A stretch of DNA of 64,000 bases. Origin: JAFMDF01 sp965222705 (GTDB lineage: Bacteria; Bacteroidota; Bacteroidia; Chitinophagales; Saprospiraceae). Each line of letters begins with the position of its first letter. Position 1 is the stretch's first letter. The position numbers and the translations under genes are program-made. Positions 54,295-63,611 of this stretch are shown here, piece by piece. Below the pieces are notes generated by a model. It worked only from the letters and a program-made list of their open reading frames with translations. It was not told where the DNA came from and made no database searches. Where the stretch lies: assembly GCA_965222705.1 (NCBI GenBank), contig CBDCUO010000036.1, forward strand, positions 159,449 through 223,448, given 5' to 3'.

Positions 54295-54831
54295 ATGAGT
54301 ATCTTCACTCAGTATGTAGAAAAACTGCATTTAAAAGCGGCTTCAAAAATGGTGATGATGGCAAATAGTCGGGTTTTAGATGATTTTAGAAACCTAGAAA
54401 CTGTTGGTGTTTTGCTGGAGGTGACAAATGTACTCATTAGAAATGAAGCCCTTTCTTTTATAAAAGCACTCAAAGAAGAGGCACAAAATGTTGAAATATT
54501 AGGTTATTGTGACACTAAAGAACTAAAGGAGGATTTTACTTTTGATTGTTTTTGCAAAAAAGACTTGGACTGGATTTGGCGTCCGAAGCACCTAGAAGCG
54601 GTTGAAAAATTTAAAAAACAAAAATTTGACCTGCTAATCAATCTTTGTCAGACCAAGTGCCTGCCGCTGTCTTATATCGCGATTTCTGTGAAGGCTACTT
54701 ATAAAATAGCTGCCTTGACCGATTATCCCAATAATTACGATTTACTTCTAGAAGCTAAAAATTTTGAAAATTATTTAAAACAAATCAGCTTTTTCTTGGC
54801 AAAATTCACGAATCAGCATGAAACAGTTTAG
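54295..54831 (+). CDS. DUF6913-like protein upstream of dapA
   Basis: The 178-residue protein has the layout of the DUF6913 family often found just before dapA in Bacteroidota: an N-terminal helix, a VGVLLEVTN strand, a central DFTFDCFCKKDLDWIWRPK segment with two cysteines, and FDLLINLCQTKCLPLSYIAISVKA. It overlaps dapA by 14 bp, so translation of the two is coupled. Its role is unknown; the context suggests a link to the start of diaminopimelate synthesis. Confidence 0.72.
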   Translation: MSIFTQYVEKLHLKAASKMVMMANSRVLDDFRNLETVGVLLEVTNVLIRNEALSFIKALKEEAQNVEILGYCDTKELKEDFTFDCFCKKDLDWIWRPKHLEAVEKFKKQKFDLLINLCQTKCLPLSYIAISVKATYKIAALTDYPNNYDLLLEAKNFENYLKQISFFLAKFTNQHETV

Positions 54832-55720
54832 CGGTACGGGGGTAGCTCTGGTTACTCCTTTTAAAAGTGGGAAAATTAATTATAAAGATCTGGAAAAAAT
54901 CATTGAATACCAGATTAACGGGGGCATTGATTATTTGGTTTCCTTAGGAACGACAGGCGAAGCTACAATGCTTAGCAACAAAGAGTGTCAAAATGTACTG
55001 GATTTTACGGTAAAAACCGTAAACGGTAGGGTACCAATCGTAGCTGGAAATTTTGGAGCTAGTAATACCGCAGTACTTATCGAACGGGTTCACAATTATA
55101 ATTTGGAGGGGATCAGTGCCATTATGTCCAGTAGCCCTTCTTATGTAAAGCCCAATCAGGAAGGGATTTTTCGCCACTATATGGAATTGGAAAAAGAATC
55201 TCCTTTGCCGATCATTATTTATAATGTGCCGGGCAGGACAAGTTCCAATATTGCTGCTACTACTACGCTTCGCTTGGCCAATGCGAGCGACAAATTTATT
55301 GCTATTAAAGAAGCAACTGGTGACATTGTGCAGGCTGCCAAAATCATTAAAGAGAAACCAGCTAATTTTTTAGTGCTTTCCGGTGACGATCCCACAGCTT
55401 TAGCCTTGATTGCCTGTGGGGCAGAGGGGGTGATTTCAGTCATCGCCAATGCTTTCCCAAGCCTGTTTTCCGATATGGTTCGGGCAGCTTTAAATAATGA
55501 CTATAAAACCGCTCAACATTTGAATTTACAGCTGATTGATATACACCATTGGCTTTATGTGGACGGAAATCCAGTGGGCATCAAGGCGGCTTTGGAAATG
55601 TTGGGATTGTGCAGAAAAGAAGTGCGGCTTCCGCTCGCTCCAATTTCTAAGCCCAATTTTATCCAGCTTAAAAAAGAAATAAGTAAAGTATTGATAACAA
55701 AAGGTATTAATATCAACTAA
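54818..55720 (+). CDS. dapA: 4-hydroxy-tetrahydrodipicolinate synthase
   Basis: This 300-residue aldolase condenses pyruvate with aspartate semialdehyde in the lysine/diaminopimelate pathway. The Schiff-base lysine is K164 (FIAIKEATGD), with the catalytic tyrosine Y135 and R140 (YNVPGR), and the threonine pair T45-T46 (LGTTGEA). Length and motifs are standard. The start codon overlaps the preceding DUF6913-like gene. Confidence 0.96.
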   Translation: MKQFSGTGVALVTPFKSGKINYKDLEKIIEYQINGGIDYLVSLGTTGEATMLSNKECQNVLDFTVKTVNGRVPIVAGNFGASNTAVLIERVHNYNLEGISAIMSSSPSYVKPNQEGIFRHYMELEKESPLPIIIYNVPGRTSSNIAATTTLRLANASDKFIAIKEATGDIVQAAKIIKEKPANFLVLSGDDPTALALIACGAEGVISVIANAFPSLFSDMVRAALNNDYKTAQHLNLQLIDIHHWLYVDGNPVGIKAALEMLGLCRKEVRLPLAPISKPNFIQLKKEISKVLITKGININ

Positions 55721-55834
55721 GGCGATATTTAAGAACAGGTTTGAAGTTTGTTTTCACTACCTAGTAAATGAATTTTAAACATGCTCTAATCATAGAAACA
55801 ACGCAAAACTTCCTCACTAAAAACTTAGACTAAT

Positions 55835-57088
55835 ATGGACTTATTCGAGAAAATTAAAAAGAATCAAGGACCCTTGGGGAAATGGGCTAATGTAGCAGAA
55901 GGCTATTGGATTTTTCCAAAATTGGGCGGCGAATTAGCTAGTAGAATGACCTTTAATGGCAAAGAAGTCGTCTGCTGGAGTATTAATAATTATTTAGGTT
56001 TAGGCAACCATCCCGAAGTTCGGGCAGTAGATGCTGAAGCTGCCAGAGATTATGGACTGGCTTATCCGATGGGGTCTCGCATGATGTCTGGCGATACAGA
56101 AATTCATGCAGTACTAGAAAGGGATTTGGCAAAATTTGTGAAAAAAGAAGCAGCTGTATTGGTCAATTTTGGTTATCAAGGTATCATGTCTGCCATAGAT
56201 GCACTGCTTGACCGTCGGGATGTGGTGGTCTATGATTCCGAATCTCACGCTTGCATCGTTGACGGGGTAAGAATGCATCTTGGAAAACGCTTTGCTTTTG
56301 ATCATAATAATATAGAGAGTCTGGAACGGTGCTTGAAGCGCGCCGCTAGACTAACAGAGAAAACGAATGGTGCTACTTTGGTCATTTCGGAAGGCGTTTT
56401 CGGTATGCGAGGTGACCAAGGAAAGTTAAGAGAAATTGTCGCCTTGAAAGAACATTATAACTTCCGCTTATTGGTAGATGATGCACATGGTTTTGGCACT
56501 TTGGGAGCAAGTGGTGCTGGTGCAGGAGAGGAACAAGGGGTGCAAGATGATATAGATATTTATTTCGCCACTTTTGCCAAATCAATGGCTAGTATTGGGG
56601 CCTTTTTAGCTGGAGATAAAGGCATTATCCGCTATTTAAAATACAATATGCGTTCTCAGATTTTTGCGAAATCTGTCCCCATGCCTATTGTTATCGGCGC
56701 ACAGAAACGACTGGAAATGCTGCGCGATGATCCTGCTCATAAAACTCGACTATGGAAAAATGTTCGAGCTTTACAAACAGGCTTAAGGAAAAAGGGACTG
56801 GACATTGGCAATACCAATAGCTGTGTAACGCCGGTTTATATGCACGGGTCTGTTGATGAAGCAATGGAATTAGTACAAGATATGCGAGAAAATTACAATA
56901 TTTTCTGCTCCTTGGTTGTCTATCCGGTAATTCCAAAAGGAATGATAATTTTGCGCCTAATACCTACGGCTGTTCACACCAAAGAGGATATTGAAAAAAC
57001 GCTAGATGCCTTTGAAGCCATTGCTAAAAATCTTAAAGAGGGCAAATACAAAGCGGTTAAAAATAAGTATAGCAGCCAGACTATTTAG
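55835..57088 (+). CDS. PLP-dependent alpha-oxoamine synthase, serine palmitoyltransferase-like
   Basis: The 417-residue protein belongs to the fold type I alpha-oxoamine synthase group. The PLP lysine is K249 (FAKSMAS), D215 and H218 lie in LVDDAHGFG, and H138 in SESHAC should stack on the cofactor. The N-terminus (MDLFEKIKKNQGPLGKW) and the whole layout match the Bacteroidota enzymes annotated as serine palmitoyltransferase or glycine C-acetyltransferase. Since this phylum makes sphingolipids, the former is favoured. Sequence alone does not separate the two. A terminator follows. Confidence 0.85.
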   Translation: MDLFEKIKKNQGPLGKWANVAEGYWIFPKLGGELASRMTFNGKEVVCWSINNYLGLGNHPEVRAVDAEAARDYGLAYPMGSRMMSGDTEIHAVLERDLAKFVKKEAAVLVNFGYQGIMSAIDALLDRRDVVVYDSESHACIVDGVRMHLGKRFAFDHNNIESLERCLKRAARLTEKTNGATLVISEGVFGMRGDQGKLREIVALKEHYNFRLLVDDAHGFGTLGASGAGAGEEQGVQDDIDIYFATFAKSMASIGAFLAGDKGIIRYLKYNMRSQIFAKSVPMPIVIGAQKRLEMLRDDPAHKTRLWKNVRALQTGLRKKGLDIGNTNSCVTPVYMHGSVDEAMELVQDMRENYNIFCSLVVYPVIPKGMIILRLIPTAVHTKEDIEKTLDAFEAIAKNLKEGKYKAVKNKYSSQTI

Positions 57089-57124
57089 AATAAGTACTTA
57101 AAATAACAAATGCATTTAAAATTT

Positions 57125-57162
57125 AGACTTCTGGGGTTTGTTGAAAACCTCAGAAGTCTTTT
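57125..57162 (+). terminator. Intrinsic terminator after the oxoamine synthase gene
   Basis: AGACTTCTGGGGTTT pairs with AAACC-CAGAAGTCT around a GTTG loop, with one wobble position, and TTTT follows. Confidence 0.75.
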
Positions 57163-57197
57163 ATTTTGGAACTTATTCACTATTCAAAACAATCAAA

Positions 57198-58256
57198 ATG
57201 GGAAAACCAATTATTGCAGGCATTCAACAAATAGGCATTGGCGTTTCAAAGGTATATGAAGCTTGGAAATGGTATCGCACTGCTTTTAATGTAGATATAC
57301 CAATTTTTGACGAAGCAGCAACGGCTGCCCTAATGTTGCCTTATACAGGAGGAAAACCGCGAGATCGTCATGCCGTTTTAGCTTTGAGCAGGCAAGGTGG
57401 TGGCGGCCTGGAAATCTGGCAATATACCAATCGAACACCGGAATATCCTAGCTTTGAAGTCCAACTAGGGGACCTGGGCATCTTTAGCGCAAAAATAAAA
57501 AGCAAAGATATTTTAAAAACCTATAATCATCTGGTAGCCAAAGATCTGGAGCTTATCGGAAAGGTTACTAAAATGCCAAACGGACAAAACCATTGCTTCG
57601 TAAAAGACCCGTATAATAATGTTTTTGAAATAGTACCTGGCGATGACTGGTTTACCGATAAAAGACTATTGACCGGAGGGATTTATGGCTGCACTATTGG
57701 CGTATCGAATATGGAAAAGTCCATAGGCTTTTATGCTAAAATATTGGGTTATGACCAGCTTGTCTATGATAAAAAGGGGCAATTTGATGATTTGAAAGCC
57801 CTGCCAGGTGGAAGTGGGGTGTTTCGAAGAGTTTTACTTACACATAGTCAACCCAGGAAAGGCCCCTTTAGTGAAATGCTGGGAAAAAGTGAAATAGAGC
57901 TCTTTCAGGCCTTAGACAGAAAACCCAATACAATATTTGCAGGACGACTGTGGGGCGATATAGGTTTTATCCATTTATGTTTTGATATCCAGGGTATGCA
58001 AGAGATGCAAGAATTATGTAAGTCCGAAGGACATCCCTTTACGGTAAATAGTGGCGATTTTGACATGGGAGAGGCAGCGGGACATTTTGCCTATATTGAA
58101 GACCCGGATGGCACGCTGATTGAGTTTGTACAAGCCTATAAAATTCCCATTATTAAAAAAATGGGGTGGTATCTGGATTTGAGAAAGCGAAATCCTGAAA
58201 AACCCTTAGCCAAATGGATGCTAAAGGCATTGGCATTGAATAGAGTAAAGGATTAA
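57198..58256 (+). CDS. VOC-family protein with two glyoxalase-like halves
   Basis: The 352-residue protein (from ATG 57198) has two VOC units, at about residues 7-150 and 158-320. They end in FVKDPYNNVFEIV and YIEDPDGTLIEFVQ, the places where metal-binding glutamates sit in this superfamily. The start GIQQIGIGV of the first unit and IYGCTIGV of the second are typical. Activity cannot be assigned; dioxygenase, lyase and epimerase members all exist. It follows the oxoamine synthase gene, separated by a terminator. Confidence 0.8.
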   Translation: MGKPIIAGIQQIGIGVSKVYEAWKWYRTAFNVDIPIFDEAATAALMLPYTGGKPRDRHAVLALSRQGGGGLEIWQYTNRTPEYPSFEVQLGDLGIFSAKIKSKDILKTYNHLVAKDLELIGKVTKMPNGQNHCFVKDPYNNVFEIVPGDDWFTDKRLLTGGIYGCTIGVSNMEKSIGFYAKILGYDQLVYDKKGQFDDLKALPGGSGVFRRVLLTHSQPRKGPFSEMLGKSEIELFQALDRKPNTIFAGRLWGDIGFIHLCFDIQGMQEMQELCKSEGHPFTVNSGDFDMGEAAGHFAYIEDPDGTLIEFVQAYKIPIIKKMGWYLDLRKRNPEKPLAKWMLKALALNRVKD

Positions 58257-58293
58257 TTTTGCCTTTTCATTTGTCCATTTTCAATGATTCTTT

Positions 58294-58620
58294 ATGGTAT
58301 TTTTTAGAGCGATCATTAGTTTTTTTAGAGATAAACAGTATCGGGATTTATTGATTACTAGCGTCGTTATACTACTAATTGGGATGTTTACTTACCACTA
58401 TTTAGAAGGCTGGAGCTATATAGATTCTCTGTATTTTTCTGTTATTACTTTGACGACTATTGGCTATGGAGATTTTTCGCCGCAAACGGTAGAGGGGAAA
58501 TTTTTTACTATATTTTATATCCTGATTGGACTAGGAATGATCTTAAGTTTTGTGCATACTGTTTTTGAACACTTTAATCAAGAGAGACAGCAGCAAAAAG
58601 GCAAAAAAAATGATGTATAA
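58294..58620 (+). CDS. Two-helix potassium channel
   Basis: The 108-residue protein has two membrane helices (about residues 18-37 and 68-90) around a pore loop with the selectivity filter TIGYGD at residues 55-60. It has no RCK or other regulatory domain, so it is a minimal Ion_trans_2 channel that should form a tetramer in the inner membrane. Confidence 0.88.
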   Translation: MVFFRAIISFFRDKQYRDLLITSVVILLIGMFTYHYLEGWSYIDSLYFSVITLTTIGYGDFSPQTVEGKFFTIFYILIGLGMILSFVHTVFEHFNQERQQQKGKKNDV

Positions 58621-58735
58621 CAACTTGGGCTATAATTTATATTAAAAAATATAATATTCAAAACATATTGAAATAGTTGCCGTTATAAGATTAATGAAAC
58701 TATTTTAGTCTTACCTTAATTTTAATCTTTGAACC

Positions 58736-59146
58736 ATGACAGCCATATCGCAACCTGCTCCAAACCCAGCCGCCCTTCAGGCTTTGAGAACAAATCTTCA
58801 CGAAACAATTCAAGAATGGTCAATGGAACTGGCCTTTATTCAGGACGAAATGCAATTTTTAGAACGAATTATCTACCAGGCCAGTTTGGGCAGTAGAGAA
58901 AATAAGCACGAACAACTAATTCAAAAATTACGGTTATTAAATAGAGAATACATAGTGCCTATTTGCCTTTCTTTAAAAGAAGGTTTACCGCTCAAGAAAA
59001 GCCCTAGCCTAAAGGAAAAACCACCTGCTTCTACCAATTTCAAAAAGATGCGACAGCGTATGAATCTCTTTTCAAAAGAGTATAAGCAATTGAAAAAGGC
59101 GATTTTTCAAAAAGTTGAAGACATAAGTTCAGTAGAAATTTGGTGA
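58736..59146 (+). CDS. Helical protein of unknown function
   Basis: The 136-residue protein has an N-terminal proline-rich stretch, two long helices (about residues 15-80), a Lys/Pro-rich linker and a basic C-terminal helix. Such coiled-coil-like proteins are common. No motif is recognised and no signal peptide is present. Confidence 0.55.
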   Translation: MTAISQPAPNPAALQALRTNLHETIQEWSMELAFIQDEMQFLERIIYQASLGSRENKHEQLIQKLRLLNREYIVPICLSLKEGLPLKKSPSLKEKPPASTNFKKMRQRMNLFSKEYKQLKKAIFQKVEDISSVEIW

Positions 59147-59164
59147 TCGCCGAAATTTCCCTCG

Positions 59165-59207
59165 AACAAAAAATGGCTGGAAAACATTTTCCCAGCCATT
59201 TTTTGTT
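59165..59207. terminator. Bidirectional terminator between convergent genes
   Basis: AACAAAAAATGGCTGG (59165-59180) is a perfect 16-bp inverted repeat of CCAGCCATTTTTTGTT (59192-59207). The A-tract and T-tract give a T-run for both strands, fitting the convergent genes on either side. Confidence 0.88.
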
Positions 59208-59252
59208 ATAACTTATTGGACAGAAGTAATTGGAGATAATATCCCCAATCAC

Positions 59253-61406
59253 TCACTCCACTTTAAAAGCACTATCTTCTACCCCCGCATTAACCTTGAT
59301 CTCTTTTACAACCATTTTTAAGGGCATTGGTCCCATTCCCGTCACCTTTCGAGTATGAGGAAAAAGAATGCCATTTACTCTTTTATAATCGCTTAGGTCA
59401 GTAGTAATGGTCGCTTGCCCCTGTGGGCCCTCCACTACGCTTACTTCTTTTATTTTTAAGAAATTATTCGCATCAAAATAAAGGGTTTGCTTTTTGCCCT
59501 CAGAGGAGGTCAATTCTACCAAAAAGGCATTATTGCCATCCACATTTTCTGTCCCGATCAATTTGGATTGATAACCCAATTCAGCTAGTTTCATTTCACT
59601 AAATAGAACAGCCTGATTGCGGGTTGTTTTTATTTCTTCGGCGGACATGGGCTTGGATTGCCCCATCTGTGCAATAATGCCTTTTTCTCCATTAAAAGTA
59701 GAAGATTGAACTACCATACCGCCAGCACTGAGCGTTTGACGAATTTTATTGGGCGATTTCTGGATGAGATTCATCGTAACTGCCTGCCCCATCATATCTG
59801 CTTCCATCGTCATAGATAAATCCTTGACTGCTTTCAATTTATCTTTTCCACCAATCGCTCCTAGATATTTGTTGATTACCTGCTCGGCGGTCATATTAGC
59901 CGTTGTAGCACTTTCTTCCATTACCAGTTTGGTGCCGTAAGTGTCATAATAATTGATCTCACCATTTTTGGCAAATTGTTTTAAACTTTCTGCGACTTCA
60001 CTTCTATTGCCCACCACTAAAATATGGGCATTATCGGGGGTGACATATTTTTGTGCCATAGCTAAAACATCCGCTGCTGTAACGGCATTGAGCCTTTCCA
60101 AATAGGTCGTATAATAATCGGCAGGCAAATTAAAGCGGCTGGTGCTCAATGCAAATCGGGCAACCGTTTGTGGATTCTCTAGCGCTCTGGCAAATCGTCC
60201 CGTCAATAGGTTTTTAACTGTTGTCAATTCTTGATCGCTTACTTTTTCGGTGCGCAGGCGATTCATTTCATTCAAAAACTCTCGAATAGCATCAGCAGTT
60301 ACCTCATTTCTAACGCTGGCAGAGGCAGAAAAAGAACCAATGTAAGGATCATTGGATAGGCTCGTTCCGGCACCATAAGTGTATGCTTTATCTTCTCTTA
60401 GATTTTGCTGCACTCGACTTCCAAAAAAGCCTCCCAATATAGTATTCATTATTCTCGCTTTTATCCAATCGTTTGAGTTGGGTTTAAGCTCAACGGGATA
60501 AGTAATATTTATCACTGATTGTACGGCACCGGTTTTGCTCACAAAGTCAACTTGGGCTACATCTGGACGACGGGGAGTGGGAAAGTCTTCTTTCTGAATC
60601 GTACCTTTGCCCCAACTACCAAAATATTTTTCTGCCAGTGGTCTTGCTTCCGCGGCCGTAATATCCCCGACAATAATCAAGTACCCAATATTTGGTTTAA
60701 AATATTTATTATAATACTCTTTTGTTTTTGACAAAGTAATTTTCTCTATAGACTCTTCTGTTGGTATTTCTCCGTAAGGGTGATCTTTGCCATTTCGAAT
60801 GACCGTAGAAACATTGCTGGCGATAGCATTGGGATCTTCCTTGCTAGCTGCCAGACCCGAAAGGGTTTGTTTTTTAATTTTTTCAAATTCTGCCTTTGGA
60901 AAAGAAGGTTTTAGTAAAACGTCCGATGCGATTGCCATTAAATTTTCTGTATGCTTTTTTAAGGATGCAGCAAAAATTCCATTGCTGCCTGTGTTCAATG
61001 TTGCACCCATAAAATCAACGGCCTCATCTATTTCTGCTTTGGATTTGGAGATAGTTCCTGTGCTTAGTAATTGCCCGGTAATGCTTGTGGTTCCTACATA
61101 TTCTTTTTCCAGAATCGGTGGGACATCTATAAAAACCTGAAAAGAAACCCGGGGCAATTTATGGTTTTCGGACACGAGCACTTTCAAGCCGTTAGACAAA
61201 GTAAAAGATTCCGCAGAGCCAACTTCAATAATCGGGGCAGGGCCTGCTTTTGGAGCCATTTTTCTAAATGCTTCTCCAGAGGGTCCATTAGCAATTGCCT
61301 CCTCCATTTTGTCTTTAGTCGCTGTATCTGATTCTGCTATTTTGGGAGTACACTGGGCAAAAAACAATCCGCCCAGCAATATTAGAAATACTATTTTTTT
61401 CATCAT
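59253..61406 (-). CDS. M16-family peptidase-like lipoprotein, non-catalytic, with extra C-terminal domain
   Basis: The 717-residue protein has a lipoprotein signal peptide with lipobox AQC (Cys19). Residues about 55-490 are two M16 halves, but the zinc motif HxxEH is absent where it should be (EYVGTTSITGQLLSTG replaces it), so this is the inactive partner of a two-subunit M16 peptidase, as usual when a catalytic gene lies next door. Residues about 500-717 form another beta-rich domain (YLGAIGGKDKLKAVKDLSMTM ... KVTGMGPMP) like those of outer-membrane lipoprotein sorting or LolA-type families. The catalytic gene lies 212 bp upstream on the same strand. Confidence 0.88.
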   Translation of the reverse strand: MMKKIVFLILLGGLFFAQCTPKIAESDTATKDKMEEAIANGPSGEAFRKMAPKAGPAPIIEVGSAESFTLSNGLKVLVSENHKLPRVSFQVFIDVPPILEKEYVGTTSITGQLLSTGTISKSKAEIDEAVDFMGATLNTGSNGIFAASLKKHTENLMAIASDVLLKPSFPKAEFEKIKKQTLSGLAASKEDPNAIASNVSTVIRNGKDHPYGEIPTEESIEKITLSKTKEYYNKYFKPNIGYLIIVGDITAAEARPLAEKYFGSWGKGTIQKEDFPTPRRPDVAQVDFVSKTGAVQSVINITYPVELKPNSNDWIKARIMNTILGGFFGSRVQQNLREDKAYTYGAGTSLSNDPYIGSFSASASVRNEVTADAIREFLNEMNRLRTEKVSDQELTTVKNLLTGRFARALENPQTVARFALSTSRFNLPADYYTTYLERLNAVTAADVLAMAQKYVTPDNAHILVVGNRSEVAESLKQFAKNGEINYYDTYGTKLVMEESATTANMTAEQVINKYLGAIGGKDKLKAVKDLSMTMEADMMGQAVTMNLIQKSPNKIRQTLSAGGMVVQSSTFNGEKGIIAQMGQSKPMSAEEIKTTRNQAVLFSEMKLAELGYQSKLIGTENVDGNNAFLVELTSSEGKKQTLYFDANNFLKIKEVSVVEGPQGQATITTDLSDYKRVNGILFPHTRKVTGMGPMPLKMVVKEIKVNAGVEDSAFKVE

Positions 61407-61618
61407 TATTTTATTTGAAAAAACAGCTTATCGGGAAAATAAAACCAGACAATACTATTTTATTATTTTAAAAAAAATATTATAATTTGTAATCTTTTGG
61501 GTATGAAGTAAAACAGGGCATAAGTACATCATTTCCTCGTAAAAACAGGATACTTTTTAGACCAGTTCAATAAAAAATACTTCCTATCTTATACTTTAGT
61601 AATTTATTTAGTACCACA

Positions 61619-62945
61619 CTACGGCTGCGCCTGCTTGGGCAAATAATGCAAGGAAACCCTTTTATTTTTATTAAAGTATTTTTTGGCGACTCGTTGGATG
61701 TCTTCTCTGGTCACAGCCAAAAAGCGATTGATTTCCGTATTGATTAAATGCGTATCGCCGTAGTACATATAATAATTTGCCAGGCTTTCGGCAATGCCCG
61801 CAACCCTTGCATTACCCATAATAAAATCGCTTTCAGTCTGATTTTTTAGTTTCTGAAATTCCTTTTCTGATATTAATTCTTGTTGAACTTTTTCGAATTC
61901 TGCATCCATTGCTGCCTCTAAAGCCATTACGTCTGTACCTACATTGGCAATGGAGTAAGCAATGGTCACGCCCGGATCTTCCAAAGAGAGTGGAAAACTA
62001 CCCGAAAAAAACGGCCTTTTGTTGCTCATCCACCAAAGCCCGATACAGCCTCGAACTCTGTCCTTGCGACATTAAAGTACTGAGCATACTGACTGCATAA
62101 TAATCGGGTGTTCCTTGAGCAGGGATTCGATACGTATGCACAACCGCAGGCAGTTGAATATTGTCATAGACTGTATCGCGTATTTCTTTATTCAGGGGAG
62201 GCTCCACGATAGTCGGGCGGGGGATTGGTTTGGTGCCTTTGGGAATGGTGTTGAAATATTTTTTCACCAACATTTTGGTCGTTTCAATATCAATATCACC
62301 CGCTATGGATAGGACCGCATTATTAGGGACATAAAAAATATCGTAAAACTCCTTGTAGTCTTCCTCTTGTGCTGCATTCAAATGCTCCATAGAGCCGATT
62401 ACTGACCATCGGTAGGGATGTTGAGTAAAGGCCCTTTCCATAGAAGCGGAAAGAATGGTGCCATAAGGCTGGTTATCTACTAGCTGCCTCTTTTCTTCCT
62501 TGACGACTTCTCGCTGCGTTTCGATGCCTTTTTTATCTACTTTGGCATGAAGCAATCGCTCTGATTCTAGCCAAAGCCCCAATTCCAGTTGATTAGAAGG
62601 CAGCAACTCATAATAATAAGTGCGATCATACCAAGTATTGGCATTATTGTCTCCACCAGCTCCATTGATGTATTTGTCGAATTCTCCTCGATCTATGTTG
62701 GCAGAGCCTTCAAAGAGCAAATGCTCAAAAAAATGCGCAAATCCGGTTCGATCCGGTTTTTCATTTTTTGAGCCAACATGGTACATTACAGAAACCACCA
62801 CAATTGGCGTGGAGTTATCTTGATGCAAGATGATATGTAGGCCATTGTCCAGATCATATTCGATGAAGTCAATCTTATTCATTTGAGCATTCAGATTAAG
62901 CGACCCAAGGAATAAAAAGCAACAAATGAATCCTTTTAGTTTCAT
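61619..62945 (-). pseudogene. Catalytic M16 peptidase gene, frameshifted at a T7 run
   Basis: From ATG 62945 the first frame begins with a signal peptide (ending LNLNAQ) and holds the zinc motif H71-F-F-E74-H75 and the downstream glutamate block REVVKEEKRQ. It runs to QQKAVFFG and stops near 61998. Removing one T from the T7 run on the minus strand (plus positions 62005-62011) gives KAVFSGSFPLSLEDPG and carries on to a stop at 61619, making a 441-residue M16 peptidase of normal length. As sequenced, the second half is lost. Assembly error at a homopolymer is as likely as real inactivation. ATG 62945 is preferred over an ATG at 63035 because of the signal peptide. Confidence 0.85.
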
Positions 62946-63609
62946 TGGAATAAAATTTAGTGAATTTAAAAAGTGAATTTGGTTAACGGGTTGATTGGGT
63001 AATGAGTTAAAAAGTTTCAAGGTGCGAAATTGCATAATATTTTTTTAAAATACGAAGAAATGAGATTTACAAATGGCAAAAATGCAAAATTGGAATTTGT
63101 AAGCTTCGCAGAAAAGATCCATTTTGTTTCCTCAAAACTACCCGAAAAGGGCTATATTCGAAGAAATAAAGTTAGTAAAAAAGCTTTGGTATAAAATTTG
63201 GTTATTGGAATAGTTGTACTTCCCTCAATAAAAATCCTCTACCAAATCCCGTTCCCTCTTCCCCTCTTTAACTTAATCCCCCTGTTGAGACAAATGACCT
63301 GGTCATCAAGGTCAAAAAAATAGATAGTATTCTTTGGTCCTCCTGAATAGGAAGTGGCCAAAGCCCCTGTGCAAATAAGGGTAATTGAGCAAGCCAGATT
63401 CGGAGAAGTGAGCTTGAATGTAGAAGAATGCATTTGAGTACTCCCCGCTCCAGGATTTGTGGTGATTGACTTGCCAGATAAGATTTTAAGATTGATTTCA
63501 GTCAGAAAGGATGTTTCGGTTACTATAAAAAGAGGGCATTTTCCCTCTCTGTTTTTTACAAAAAATTGAATGAGATAAATGGGAGCCGAGGTGCGAGCCT
63601 CGGCTTTTT
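62946..63609. other. Intergenic stretch with two hairpins
   Basis: No gene is supported in this stretch. Two hairpins followed by T-runs on the plus strand lie near the right side: AGAGGG/CCCTCT (63531-63548) and AGCCGAGG/CCTCGGCT (63584-63605). The second lies right after the recG stop codon. A 64-codon frame at 63239-63433 on the minus strand has no signature. Confidence 0.5.
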
Positions 63610-63611
63610 TT
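63584..63611 (+). terminator. Hairpin with T7 run next to the recG stop
   Basis: AGCCGAGG (63584-63591) pairs with CCTCGGCT (63598-63605), followed by seven T on the plus strand. For the minus-strand recG transcript it would form the same hairpin but with the A-tract before it. Confidence 0.5.

Noticed and set aside
63239..63433. A 64-codon minus-strand frame between the M16 and recG genes
   Set aside because: No start context, no homology signs, low-complexity tail; probably chance.
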